Origin: Bacteroidetes bacterium UBA7674
GTDB lineage: Bacteria; Bacteroidota; Bacteroidia; Chitinophagales; Chitinophagaceae
Direction: 5' to 3'
NCBI GenBank assembly: GCA_002483105.1
Contig: DLHG01000013.1
Location: 248,001-312,000 of the forward strand
Length of the DNA: 64,000 nt
Program-made: the position numbers and the translations under genes
Shown here: positions 42,541-50,041 of the stretch, in pieces
Numbering within the stretch: the stretch's first letter is position 1
Layout of the letters: every line of letters begins with the position of its first letter
The notes under the pieces: model-generated
Seen by the model: the letters and a program-made list of their open reading frames with translations, nothing else
Databases searched by the model: none
What the model was told of the DNA's origin: nothing

Positions 42541-42924
42541 TTACGCGTAAGCTACATTTCTCACTTCCTTCGTGCTCAACATTCTTTTCCAGAATACATA
42601 AGACACAGCTAACACTACAAATAGTACCAATACGGTGGTGAACGGAGTATTGGTTGCGGCATGTGCCCATACAGCGCCGATCAGGTTGATGGTAAATCCT
42701 GCATATGCCCATTCTTTAAGCGTTTTGAATTTGGGTTGTAGCAATGCTATTGCACCCAACAGCTTAGCGGTACCAAGCAATGGGAGTATAAACATAGGGA
42801 AGCCCAGGAATTTCATTCCTGCTACTAATTCAGGGCTTTTAGTGAAATACATCATTGCACTCATAAGGAACATTCCTGCGAAGATGATGGTCGAAGTCCA
42901 ATGGACGATCTTGTTAACTTTCAT
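42541..42924 (-). CDS. DoxX-like family membrane protein
   Basis: 127 residues from the ATG at 42924. Four transmembrane segments and the family pattern 'KFLGFPMFILPLLGTAKLLG' and 'AIALLQPKFKTLKEWAYAGF'. DoxX-like proteins are inner-membrane proteins of uncertain redox-related function. Divergent from an HxlR-type regulator with a shared intergenic operator, so it is probably the regulated target. Confidence 0.88.
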   Translation of the reverse strand: MKVNKIVHWTSTIIFAGMFLMSAMMYFTKSPELVAGMKFLGFPMFILPLLGTAKLLGAIALLQPKFKTLKEWAYAGFTINLIGAVWAHAATNTPFTTVLVLFVVLAVSYVFWKRMLSTKEVRNVAYA

Positions 42925-42929
42925 GTTTT

Positions 42930-42960
42930 TTGATTTTGAGTGCAAGTTGGCGTATATTTG
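42930..42960 (+). promoter_or_regulatory. Promoter of the HxlR-family gene
   Basis: TTG 42930-42932, 20 bases, perfect TATATTTG 42953-42960. Confidence 0.55.
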
Positions 42961-42969
42961 CTATACTTT

Positions 42970-43001
42970 GGTAACCAGTATACTATTGTATATCGGTTTC
43001 C
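42970..43001. promoter_or_regulatory. Near-palindromic operator between doxX-like and hxlR-like genes
   Basis: A 32-base dyad: the arms GGTAACC..GTATAC and GTATAT..GGTTTCC, 26 of 32 positions symmetric. It starts about 10 bases past the -7 box of the HxlR-family gene, so a bound dimer would block transcription initiation or elongation. Confidence 0.7.
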
Positions 43002-43021
43002 TAAAGGATACCGATACGACT

Positions 43022-43429
43022 ATGGCAAAGACAAAGACCGATACAAGCGCCTGCCCCACAGCGGCTCCTGAGAACATGAAAGAATGCACGGGGCACCTGT
43101 TACCCGTGCGTGATGCACTCGATGTGCTGAGTGGCAAGTGGAAGCTCCCCATCATAATGGCACTTACGTTTGGCAACTATCGCTTTAAAGAATTGCACAG
43201 GCAGGTAGGTGTTACACCCAAGATGCTTTCCAAAGAGCTGAAGGAGATGGAACAGCACGGCCTCGTGAAGCGAACGGTATACGATACCATACCTGTATCT
43301 GTGGAGTATGAATTAACTGCGCATGGTAAAACACTGAAGGACGTGTTGCGTACATTGGGAGAGTGGGGGAGTGTGCATAGAAAGCACGTGATGAGAAAAC
43401 CACAGATGTCTAAAGCGGCTTCAGTATGA
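43022..43429 (+). CDS. HxlR-family transcriptional regulator
   Basis: 135 residues from the ATG at 43022; the open frame runs antisense through the neighbouring gene and that part is not coding. A winged-helix HxlR domain spans about 30-120 ('PVRDALDVLSGKWKLPIIMA', 'RFKELHRQVGVTPKMLSKEL', 'LVKRTVYDTIPVSVEYELT'), preceded by two Cys (about 11 and 22) that may act as a redox or metal switch. Probable control of the divergent DoxX gene and of itself through the operator at 42970-43001. The stop overlaps the next gene's ATG (ATGA). Confidence 0.9.
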   Translation: MAKTKTDTSACPTAAPENMKECTGHLLPVRDALDVLSGKWKLPIIMALTFGNYRFKELHRQVGVTPKMLSKELKEMEQHGLVKRTVYDTIPVSVEYELTAHGKTLKDVLRTLGEWGSVHRKHVMRKPQMSKAASV

Positions 43430-43929
43430 GGAGAATAGGTCTCATTTCAGATACACACAACTATTTAGACGACGCTGTCTTCAAGCACTTTGATAAGTGT
43501 GATGAGATATGGCATGGTGGCGATTTTGGTACTGCGGAAATTTCAGATAGGTTGAAGGCCTTCAAACCGTTGCGTGGAGTGTACGGAAACATTGACGGCT
43601 ACGACATACGTTCTGAGTTTCCGGAGACATTGCGTTTTACCTGTGAAGAAGTAAATGTCTTTATGATACACATAGGTGGCTATCCCGGCAAGTATGTGGC
43701 TTCTGTGAGGGAGGAACTGAAAACCAGTCCCACGCAATTATTCATTTCCGGCCATTCTCATATCCTCAAGATCATGTTCGATGATAAGTATCAATGCATG
43801 CACATGAACCCCGGTGCTGCCGGCACACACGGCTGGCATAAGGTCCGCACGCTTATACGTTTTGAAGTGGATGGAAAGGTGATGAGGAATTGTGAGGTGA
43901 TAGAGTTGGGAACGAGGGGCGCTATTTAA
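43426..43929 (+). CDS. YfcE/MJ0936-type metallophosphodiesterase
   Basis: 167 residues. Calcineurin-like metal-binding motifs are 'ISDTHNY', 'HGGDFG', 'YGNIDG', 'ISGHSHIL' and 'NPGAAG'. Small phosphodiesterases of this type act on model phosphodiesters and possibly a nucleotide second messenger; the natural substrate is unknown. The ATG overlaps the regulator's stop by 4 bases, and its end overlaps the convergent DUF4406-like pseudogene by 8 bases. Confidence 0.92.
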   Translation: MRRIGLISDTHNYLDDAVFKHFDKCDEIWHGGDFGTAEISDRLKAFKPLRGVYGNIDGYDIRSEFPETLRFTCEEVNVFMIHIGGYPGKYVASVREELKTSPTQLFISGHSHILKIMFDDKYQCMHMNPGAAGTHGWHKVRTLIRFEVDGKVMRNCEVIELGTRGAI

Positions 43930-44247
43930 ACGGAACTTCTTCAACCAACCAATACACCGGCAAACCCTTCGCTGCTACATGCTCCATCTCCCTGTTCGCT
44001 CCGGCACTTTCGCCGATCATTAATATCGCTTCGCATTTATCTATTACAGCCATGGAAATATCCATGATGGCTTTGTAGTTATCAGCAACATTTGCTTTTG
44101 ATACAACGGGTAGGGCGGCGTTCACGCCGATTAGTGGTACATGACCCATCTCCAGCAACCGTGCTGCTGCTTCGTTCATAGCATCAGGTTCTTCTGCCTG
44201 TGTTCTTCAGTTGGTGCCGAATATGGTCCTGCTACTCCTATTATCAT
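43922..44247 (-). pseudogene. Frameshifted DUF4406/nucleoside-deoxyribosyltransferase-like gene
   Basis: Two frames join to one protein. The first starts at ATG 44247 ('MIIGVAGPYSAPTEEHRQKN') and ends in a stop after 23 codons at 44176. The second runs from the ATG at 44179 (85 residues, 'MNEAAARLLEMGHVPLIGVN', 'ILMIGESAGANREMEHVA', 'GLPVYWLVEEVP'). Adding one base near 44180-44185 would read '..KNLDAMNEAAARL..', as in family members I recall, of about 108 residues. The ATGA overlap could instead allow coupled translation, so 'broken' is likely but not proved. Confidence 0.6.
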
Positions 44248-44310
44248 ACTACTAAAGATAAAAAAAGCAGGACATATGTCCTGCTTAAATAATGTTAATC
44301 GAAGTATTCC

Positions 44311-44361
44311 AGTTCCCCCGGAATTTATCGCGCTGACAAGCGGGAGGGGGCCGAGGGGGCT
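44311..44361. repeat. C-run/G-run hairpin repeat, copy 4
   Basis: TTCCCCC followed after about 20 bases by GGGAGGGGG-CCGAGGGGG. Located at the 3' side of the thioester-reductase-like gene. Confidence 0.5.
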
Positions 44362-44368
44362 AGGCTCG

Positions 44369-45529
44369 TTACGGATCTATCGCACCTTCCATGATATCCA
44401 GCTTCTCCACAAATTTCATCGACTCGTTGATATATACATCAGCAGGTATTGAATTTTCTATATCTACATCTTCCAGTAATCTGGTATTGTCGAACACATG
44501 TCCCAGTTCCATGAAGTCAAGGTAAGGGTCAAGTCCTGAGAACAGGATGCGTAGTTTGCTCCTGTCTTCAAAAGTTTCTTTCCAGTAGTCGAGGTAGCTG
44601 CGGTACTCGTACAGTTCGCTATCCGGAGCCAGCCTGCCGCGTGTCCAGTGTTTTACCTGGTTCAGCAAACCCTTATTAATAAAGTTGAACGGCGGCATTT
44701 CGTCAAAGTATGCGGCCAGTGTTTCAGACAGCTTCAAAGCGGTAGTAGAACCTTCTTCACCCGCAGAGATATGGTACACGCTGTATTTACGCTTAGAGAA
44801 CAGCAATTGCACTATAGCGTTTGCAGCATAGTCAACAGGTATAATGTCCAGTTGGGCATGTTCGTTCACAGGTATCAGGCGCAGGTGGTTGATAGTAGCC
44901 ATCGCCCACAGGATAACCGGGGAACGTGGTATGATAGGCCTGCTATCACCCATAATGATGGATGGGCGGGCTATCAATATTTTATCTTCGGGTAAATGCT
45001 CGCGTATCAGCAACTCACCTTTCATCTTGGTGTAGGTGTATTTCACCAGGTGTGTAGCATCTATGTTAGGCGACTCGTCCTCGTGAACCACCCTGTCTTT
45101 TACATCTTTACCACATATAGTAGCGGTACCTATGTACAGGAAGGTCTTGAGGTGGGCCAGTTGTTTTGCCCAAAGTAATATTTTGGTAAGGCCACCTATA
45201 TTGGCTTTCTCTACCGCATCATCGTTAAAGCGGGAAAAGGATGTATTAGCCGCCGAGTGTATCACGACATCTATGTCGCTCAGCTCAGTATTGTTTGTAA
45301 GTGCGTCCGTAAGGTCTTCGTCGAACAGGTTGCCCAATACAGGGACGATCTTTTGCTCGTCGAAGTGGTCTTCGTGCAGGTCGAAAACTTTCTCCAGTCT
45401 TTCCATCGCCACCTCGTGAGAGGCCGACCTGAGCAGGCAGAATATTTTATCTACTTCCTTCCGTTTAGAAAGAGTTACAAGTAACTCTCCGCCAACCAAT
45501 CCTGTTGCACCTGTTAATAAAATATTCAT
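44369..45529 (-). CDS. NAD-dependent epimerase/thioester-reductase-like dehydrogenase
   Basis: 386 residues from the ATG at 45529. A Rossmann 'LLTGATGLVGGELL' is at residues 4-17, with 'CLLRS', 'VIHSAANTSFSRFND' and 'YTKMKGELLIRE' (YxxxK catalytic pair). The order fits the NAD_binding_4/thioester-reductase branch of extended SDRs rather than sugar epimerases. Substrate could be an acyl-thioester or sterol-like molecule. The C-terminal 120 residues are not assigned. Confidence 0.88.
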   Translation of the reverse strand: MNILLTGATGLVGGELLVTLSKRKEVDKIFCLLRSASHEVAMERLEKVFDLHEDHFDEQKIVPVLGNLFDEDLTDALTNNTELSDIDVVIHSAANTSFSRFNDDAVEKANIGGLTKILLWAKQLAHLKTFLYIGTATICGKDVKDRVVHEDESPNIDATHLVKYTYTKMKGELLIREHLPEDKILIARPSIIMGDSRPIIPRSPVILWAMATINHLRLIPVNEHAQLDIIPVDYAANAIVQLLFSKRKYSVYHISAGEEGSTTALKLSETLAAYFDEMPPFNFINKGLLNQVKHWTRGRLAPDSELYEYRSYLDYWKETFEDRSKLRILFSGLDPYLDFMELGHVFDNTRLLEDVDIENSIPADVYINESMKFVEKLDIMEGAIDP

Positions 45530-45829
45530 ACTATGGGGTAAACGCAATTATTTAATAACGAACATTTATCTCTTGGCTACTAACTCCAAGCTTTATGCCA
45601 ATTAAATGGCGATATTCTTTTATAACAAATTATTTAAAACCCGCTTATGGAGTATAAAATAAATTAATATCATTAGCGGAAGGGCGAAGATAATATTTTA
45701 TACCGATTTATAGATTAGAAAGAGCGTTTAATGCTAATATGTGCGGATGTTTTTTATTCACGTTTTGTTGAATAAAAAAGCACCGCCATATGGCAGTGCT
45801 TTTTTGTGATATTTTCAAACTGGTTCGGC
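45530..45829. other. 300-base gap
   Basis: AT-rich, with the icd-type terminator at its far end (45774-45805); no gene or promoter with good match seen. Confidence 0.6.
45774..45805. terminator. Terminator of the isocitrate dehydrogenase gene
   Basis: A 16-bp near-palindrome AAAAAAGCACCGCCAT/ATGGCAGTGCTTTTTT with one mismatch. T-runs on both strands. Confidence 0.85.
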
Positions 45830-47059
45830 TTAGCCGCCTATCTTCTTTTTCAAGTTTTCATCCAGTGCATCCAGGAACTCTTCTGTGTAAAGGTAATGCT
45901 CGCCATGTGTTACCTTATTGCCGTGTATGCACACTGCAAGGTCTTTGGTCATTTTGCCACTTTCTACTGTTTCGATACAAACTTGTTCCAGTGCATCGCA
46001 GAAGTTGATGAGCTCCTGGTTGTTGTCCAGCTTACCACGGAAAGCCAGTCCGCGTGTCCATGCGAAGATGGAAGCGATCGGATTAGTGGAAGTAGGATTA
46101 CCTTTCTGGTGCTCGCGGTAGTGGCGTGTTACCGTACCGTGTGCAGCTTCTGCTTCCATAGTGTTACCATCAGGTGTAACGAGTACAGAAGTCATCAAGC
46201 CCAGTGAACCAAAGCCTTGTGCTACTGTATCGCTTTGCACATCACCATCGTAGTTCTTACAAGCCCAAACGAAATTGCCGTTCCATTTCAGTGCGCTCGC
46301 TACCATGTCATCTATCAGGCGGTGCTCATATGTAAGTCCTGCCTTGTCGTAATCTGCCTTGAACTCTTTCTGATAGATATCTTCAAAGATGTCTTTGAAG
46401 CGGCCATCATATTTTTTCAGGATAGTATTCTTTGTAGAAAGGTACAGCGGCCATCCCTTGCTCAGTGCAAGGTTGAAGCAGGCACGCGCAAAACCGCTGA
46501 TGGACTCATCGGTATTATACATGGCCATAGCAACGCCATCATCCTTAAAGTTGTACACTTCATGCTCTATCAGTGTACCATCTTCACCTTCAAACTTAAT
46601 GGTGAGCTTACCTTTTCCTTTCACTACGAAATCAGTAGCGCGGTATTGGTCGCCGAAAGCGTGACGGCCGATGCAGATTGGAGCCGTCCAGTTAGGCACC
46701 AGGCGAGGGATGTTATTGATAACGATCGGCTCGCGGAACACAGTACCATCCAAGATGTTACGGATAGTACCGTTCGGGCTCTTCCACATGCTTTTCAGCT
46801 TGAACTCGGTTACACGCTCTTCGTCCGGGGTGATGGTAGCGCATTTGATACCTACACCATATTGTTTAATGGCATTAGCAGCATCTATGGTTACCTGGTC
46901 GTCCGTCTGGTCGCGGTACTCAACACCGAGGTCATAATATTTTATATCTACATCCAGGTAAGGAAGTATCAGTTTGTCTTTAATGAATTTCCAGATGATG
47001 CGCGTCATTTCATCACCATCCAATTCCACTACGGGATTTGCAACTTTGATCTTTGCCAT
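45830..47059 (-). CDS. NADP-dependent isocitrate dehydrogenase (eukaryote-like, type II)
   Basis: 409 residues from the ATG at 47059; the open frame starts earlier, but 'MAKIKVANPVVELDGDEMTR' is the family start. Family blocks are 'MTRIIWKFIKDKLILPYLD', 'MWKSPNGTIRNILDGTVFRE' and 'EAAHGTVTRHYREHQKG'. It differs in subfamily from the E. coli-type enzyme at 30181-31449, so two different isocitrate dehydrogenases are encoded in this window. Confidence 0.95.
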   Translation of the reverse strand: MAKIKVANPVVELDGDEMTRIIWKFIKDKLILPYLDVDIKYYDLGVEYRDQTDDQVTIDAANAIKQYGVGIKCATITPDEERVTEFKLKSMWKSPNGTIRNILDGTVFREPIVINNIPRLVPNWTAPICIGRHAFGDQYRATDFVVKGKGKLTIKFEGEDGTLIEHEVYNFKDDGVAMAMYNTDESISGFARACFNLALSKGWPLYLSTKNTILKKYDGRFKDIFEDIYQKEFKADYDKAGLTYEHRLIDDMVASALKWNGNFVWACKNYDGDVQSDTVAQGFGSLGLMTSVLVTPDGNTMEAEAAHGTVTRHYREHQKGNPTSTNPIASIFAWTRGLAFRGKLDNNQELINFCDALEQVCIETVESGKMTKDLAVCIHGNKVTHGEHYLYTEEFLDALDENLKKKIGG

Positions 47060-47242
47060 GAAAAGTATAATTGTCTGTTTTGGTAAAACGTGTAATGGCA
47101 ATATAAGCCATTCGGGTTTCAAATGTAAGGAGTTTGGGGTTTAAAAGTAAATCCTGCCACTATAAGTCGGGATTATTATATGATTATTCCCGTAAATATA
47201 GGCTTGTAAGGCTACTGCCTATATCTAAGCCCGACGCGGGCA

Positions 47243-47268
47243 GGGCGACCGCAAGGGTACGCCCTTAC
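47243..47268. repeat. GTARGGGCG...GGTCGCCC palindromic repeat, copy 2
   Basis: Reverse orientation of the 26348-26373 element; 23 of 26 bases match. Confidence 0.75.
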
Positions 47269-47299
47269 AATGTGTGTGATATTGATATTATATGGTCAC

Positions 47300-47325
47300 A
47301 AAAAAGCCCCTGAATAATCAGGGGC
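47300..47325 (-). terminator. Terminator of the large T9SS cargo gene
   Basis: GCCCCTGA-ATAA-TCAGGGGC with six T residues on the minus strand. Confidence 0.85.
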
Positions 47326-47355
47326 TGTATACTATCTGTAACTAAAGCGAAAAAA

Positions 47356-49488
47356 CTACATTTTTACAAACTTCACCACTTCATTTCCCTGTGCCCCACT
47401 GATGTTGACGTAATACATACCCGGTGCCAGCGAACTGATGTTGATGCGTTGTTGTTTTTTATCTAATTGTTGTTCCATCAGCACCTGACCTATGCTGTTG
47501 GTGATGGTGGCGTTGGTGAATGATCCGTCAGTCTGTACAGTCAGCTCATCACCTGCCGGGTTAGGGTAGAGAATCGTGCTGCCACCTATTGTTGTGCTGC
47601 TTACATTTTGAGGGACACATATGCTGGAGCGTTCATTGTTGGTCATTACTACGGCGTTGTAATCGAAATAGATACCTGCCTGGTGGTCTATGTTAGCACC
47701 ATAAGGCAATGCGCCATCAAGGTCTATTGTGTATATCAATTGGCCATGACGTCCTATGTGGTCGGAACTATCAGCAAGATTGATATTGTGGAAATCGAAC
47801 CTTAGTATGTTGTAACCGCCGCTCTGTATTTTCGTTACGTACATATGGTGTGAGCTCATCACCATCTTCATCGAGTTGATATCCAGCTCTGCAGGAAGCG
47901 TATCCAGCACATATATATTCTCTGCTACCGCATTACCCGTGTTCTCGAATTGTATCAGGTATTGCATGTTCGTTCCCGCTGCAACACATTCCTGCGGGAA
48001 TGCTGTAATAGCGTTAGGGTCTAGAGATGCCATTACGGTATCTATAATAAAGAAGCTATTATCGGCGGTATTGGCATCGCCTGTTGTTGGCTCAATCGTA
48101 AACAGGGAATGGGTAGTATCGCCTGATACCAAAGGATTTACCGCATATTCCAACTCGTAATGTATGCTTAACGGGAACATGGTATTGTTAGACAGGTTAT
48201 TGAAAGACCATGTCACCATGTTACCATTAACGGAAGTAGGTGCAGGCATAGCTGACAGGTATTGATATTTAGGACTGTGTGTCATAGTAACCGTAGCTGG
48301 TGTACTGGAGCAATTGTCGTTACTTACATATATGTAACCTTGCTGTGCAATTGCAGTAGAGCCGGGATTGGTCGGATATACTGCCAGGTCAAATGCTCCC
48401 GGATTGGCGCAATTCATACCCATGAACAAATGCGTAAGGCCGGTTGATTGCACCGTATGGCTGATAATGCCATTAAGGGGACAAGAAGCGGTAAGATCGC
48501 CGGGTGTAGAGATCAGTTTGAAATCATACACATCACCATTTTTACCGTGAGGTGTATAATAAAAACCGTTAGTGGCAGAGATAGTCTCTACTGTAACGCC
48601 ATTAGAATCTATTTCAACAATGCTACCGCTATATGGACTTGCATCATCATTGTTCACATAGTTGCAGTCATTATTCAAATCATTATAGAGTGTAAGAGAA
48701 ACAGTGTTACATGTGGTCACCAGTGCTGTATCAAATGTTCCGCACATGAAACCCATTTCCTGGAACTCAACCTGGTAAACACCACCTTCAGTAGTGTTAT
48801 CTACAACTATAACCGGGTTCTGTTGATTAGAATAAAAGTTTCCCGGGCCTGTCCATGTGTAGGTGCCTGTTCCTGGTGAGGAGGCTGTCAATTGTATCGT
48901 ACCGCCGATACATGCCGGTCCGCTGCTGCTGCCTGTGACAGGAGCGCCAAATCCATTTGCATTAGTAGTGGCAGGTAAGCTCTGGCAACCATTGTAAGTT
49001 ACTACAAGGTTATATTGCGCATACATGTATGGTTGCGCGTTCATGATCACAGGGTTTTGTTGAGTTGACATCCACGCGCCGGGACCAGTCCACATGAAGG
49101 TAGTTCCGGGAGGATAGGTACCTGTAGCATACAGATAAATGGTTGGTGTCTGGCAAGAACTGTTACTGGCTGTAGCTACCGGTATGGCATTGACAACTAA
49201 GGAAGAGAAATTCACGCTGGCCACGCAAGTGCCAAAGGTAACATCAACAGACACCTGATAGACACCCGGAGGTTGGCCGGTTAATACAAGTTCGTCAGAG
49301 TTAGTACCAACAGGGTTTCCATCAAGGTACCATTGGTATAGGTTTCCACCGGTGGTCGCGTTGAAAGTAGCTGACTCTCCTTCGCATATCTCAAGAATGG
49401 TAGGAAGAATGTTAGCCGTGCACTGTGCATGGGAAATTTGCGCAAAAGAACATAAGAATGCGCCGAGCATTAATAAAGATTTGTACAT
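47356..49488 (-). CDS. Large exported Ig/PKD-like protein with T9SS sorting domain
   Basis: 710 residues. Signal peptide 'LLMLGAFLCSFAQISHA'; the first 270 residues contain three Ig/PKD-like units ('CEGESATFNATTGGNLYQWY', 'GTTFMWTGPGAWMSTQQNPV', 'GTYTWTGPGNFYSNQQNPVI'). A middle region (about 370-610) matches a Bacteroidota conserved-repeat domain ('NPGSTAIAQQGYIYVSNDN', 'QYLIQFENTGNAVAENIYV'). The C-terminus is a T9SS type A domain ('ILYPNPAGDELTVQT', 'LAPGMYYVNI', 'VVKFVKM'). It is a probable surface or released adhesin or fibre. Confidence 0.88.
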   Translation of the reverse strand: MYKSLLMLGAFLCSFAQISHAQCTANILPTILEICEGESATFNATTGGNLYQWYLDGNPVGTNSDELVLTGQPPGVYQVSVDVTFGTCVASVNFSSLVVNAIPVATASNSSCQTPTIYLYATGTYPPGTTFMWTGPGAWMSTQQNPVIMNAQPYMYAQYNLVVTYNGCQSLPATTNANGFGAPVTGSSSGPACIGGTIQLTASSPGTGTYTWTGPGNFYSNQQNPVIVVDNTTEGGVYQVEFQEMGFMCGTFDTALVTTCNTVSLTLYNDLNNDCNYVNNDDASPYSGSIVEIDSNGVTVETISATNGFYYTPHGKNGDVYDFKLISTPGDLTASCPLNGIISHTVQSTGLTHLFMGMNCANPGAFDLAVYPTNPGSTAIAQQGYIYVSNDNCSSTPATVTMTHSPKYQYLSAMPAPTSVNGNMVTWSFNNLSNNTMFPLSIHYELEYAVNPLVSGDTTHSLFTIEPTTGDANTADNSFFIIDTVMASLDPNAITAFPQECVAAGTNMQYLIQFENTGNAVAENIYVLDTLPAELDINSMKMVMSSHHMYVTKIQSGGYNILRFDFHNINLADSSDHIGRHGQLIYTIDLDGALPYGANIDHQAGIYFDYNAVVMTNNERSSICVPQNVSSTTIGGSTILYPNPAGDELTVQTDGSFTNATITNSIGQVLMEQQLDKKQQRINISSLAPGMYYVNISGAQGNEVVKFVKM

Positions 49489-49622
49489 GGTTGGGTAGGT
49501 TTAAAAGTTTGGTGCAAGGTAATACTATAAAGATATTAAGATTTTAATAAAAGGCAAATAAAGCTAATGTTTTTTATTTCTTTAACAATATTGGGGTAAA
49601 ATCGCTGCTTTAGAATAATTCT

Positions 49623-49630
49623 TATCTTTG
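49623..49630 (+). promoter_or_regulatory. -7 box of the His-rich/TonB receptor operon
   Basis: A perfect TATCTTTG six bases before the TTG start at 49636. No -33 box at a normal distance. Confidence 0.35.
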
Positions 49631-49635
49631 CAATC

Positions 49636-49971
49636 TTGTTTCGCAAAGGGCTCCATATTGTTTTCGTCGCTGCCATGTATGTGTTGCTGTTGTTTGGCAC
49701 CACGTCCAGGGAGTTCGTGCATAGCTTTACCGGCCACGAGGATACGGTTCACCATCAGCAAGCCCCCGGTGAGTATTCATTTGAGAATGAACACCACCAC
49801 TGCGATTTCCTGAATTATTCCCTACCTGATTTTAATAATGACATTGCTTACCCGTACGTAACTGTATTGGTTCAGGCCGTTCATTCAGAATACCGTACTC
49901 ACGATGTTCACTTCGTGCAGCGCGATATTATCCAGACCTCGCTTCGCGGGCCGCCTGCTTTTCTCGCCTAG
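49636..49971 (+). CDS. Small His-rich membrane-anchored or exported protein
   Basis: 111 residues from a TTG at 49636 (an ATG at 49675 would shorten the hydrophobic segment). A single hydrophobic segment at about 7-24 may be a signal peptide or anchor. The following region has clustered His, e.g. 'HSFTGHEDTVHHQQA' and 'ENEHHHCDFLNYS', plausible for metal binding. It is followed by a TonB-dependent receptor (70 bases) and an overlapping lipoprotein, which suggests a metal-uptake operon; family unnamed. Confidence 0.7.
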   Translation: MFRKGLHIVFVAAMYVLLLFGTTSREFVHSFTGHEDTVHHQQAPGEYSFENEHHHCDFLNYSLPDFNNDIAYPYVTVLVQAVHSEYRTHDVHFVQRDIIQTSLRGPPAFLA

Positions 49972-50041
49972 TCATCCGTTTTGCGCCTGTCCCTTATGGG
50001 AGGGCTGCCTTGTATTTTCATTTTTCTATTGAGGGAAACTT

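Noticed and set aside
42635..43021. N-terminal extension of the HxlR regulator
   Set aside because: It overlaps the DoxX-like gene antisense and crosses the promoter and operator; the real start is 43022.
46217..47086. Long plus-strand open frame (289 codons) opposite the isocitrate dehydrogenase gene
   Set aside because: It lies entirely antisense to a well-supported enzyme, has no recognisable domain and no promoter; an antisense shadow of codon bias.
47243..47268. rRNA or tRNA fragment
   Set aside because: The stem resembles a repeat matched elsewhere in this window; no tRNA consensus boxes found.
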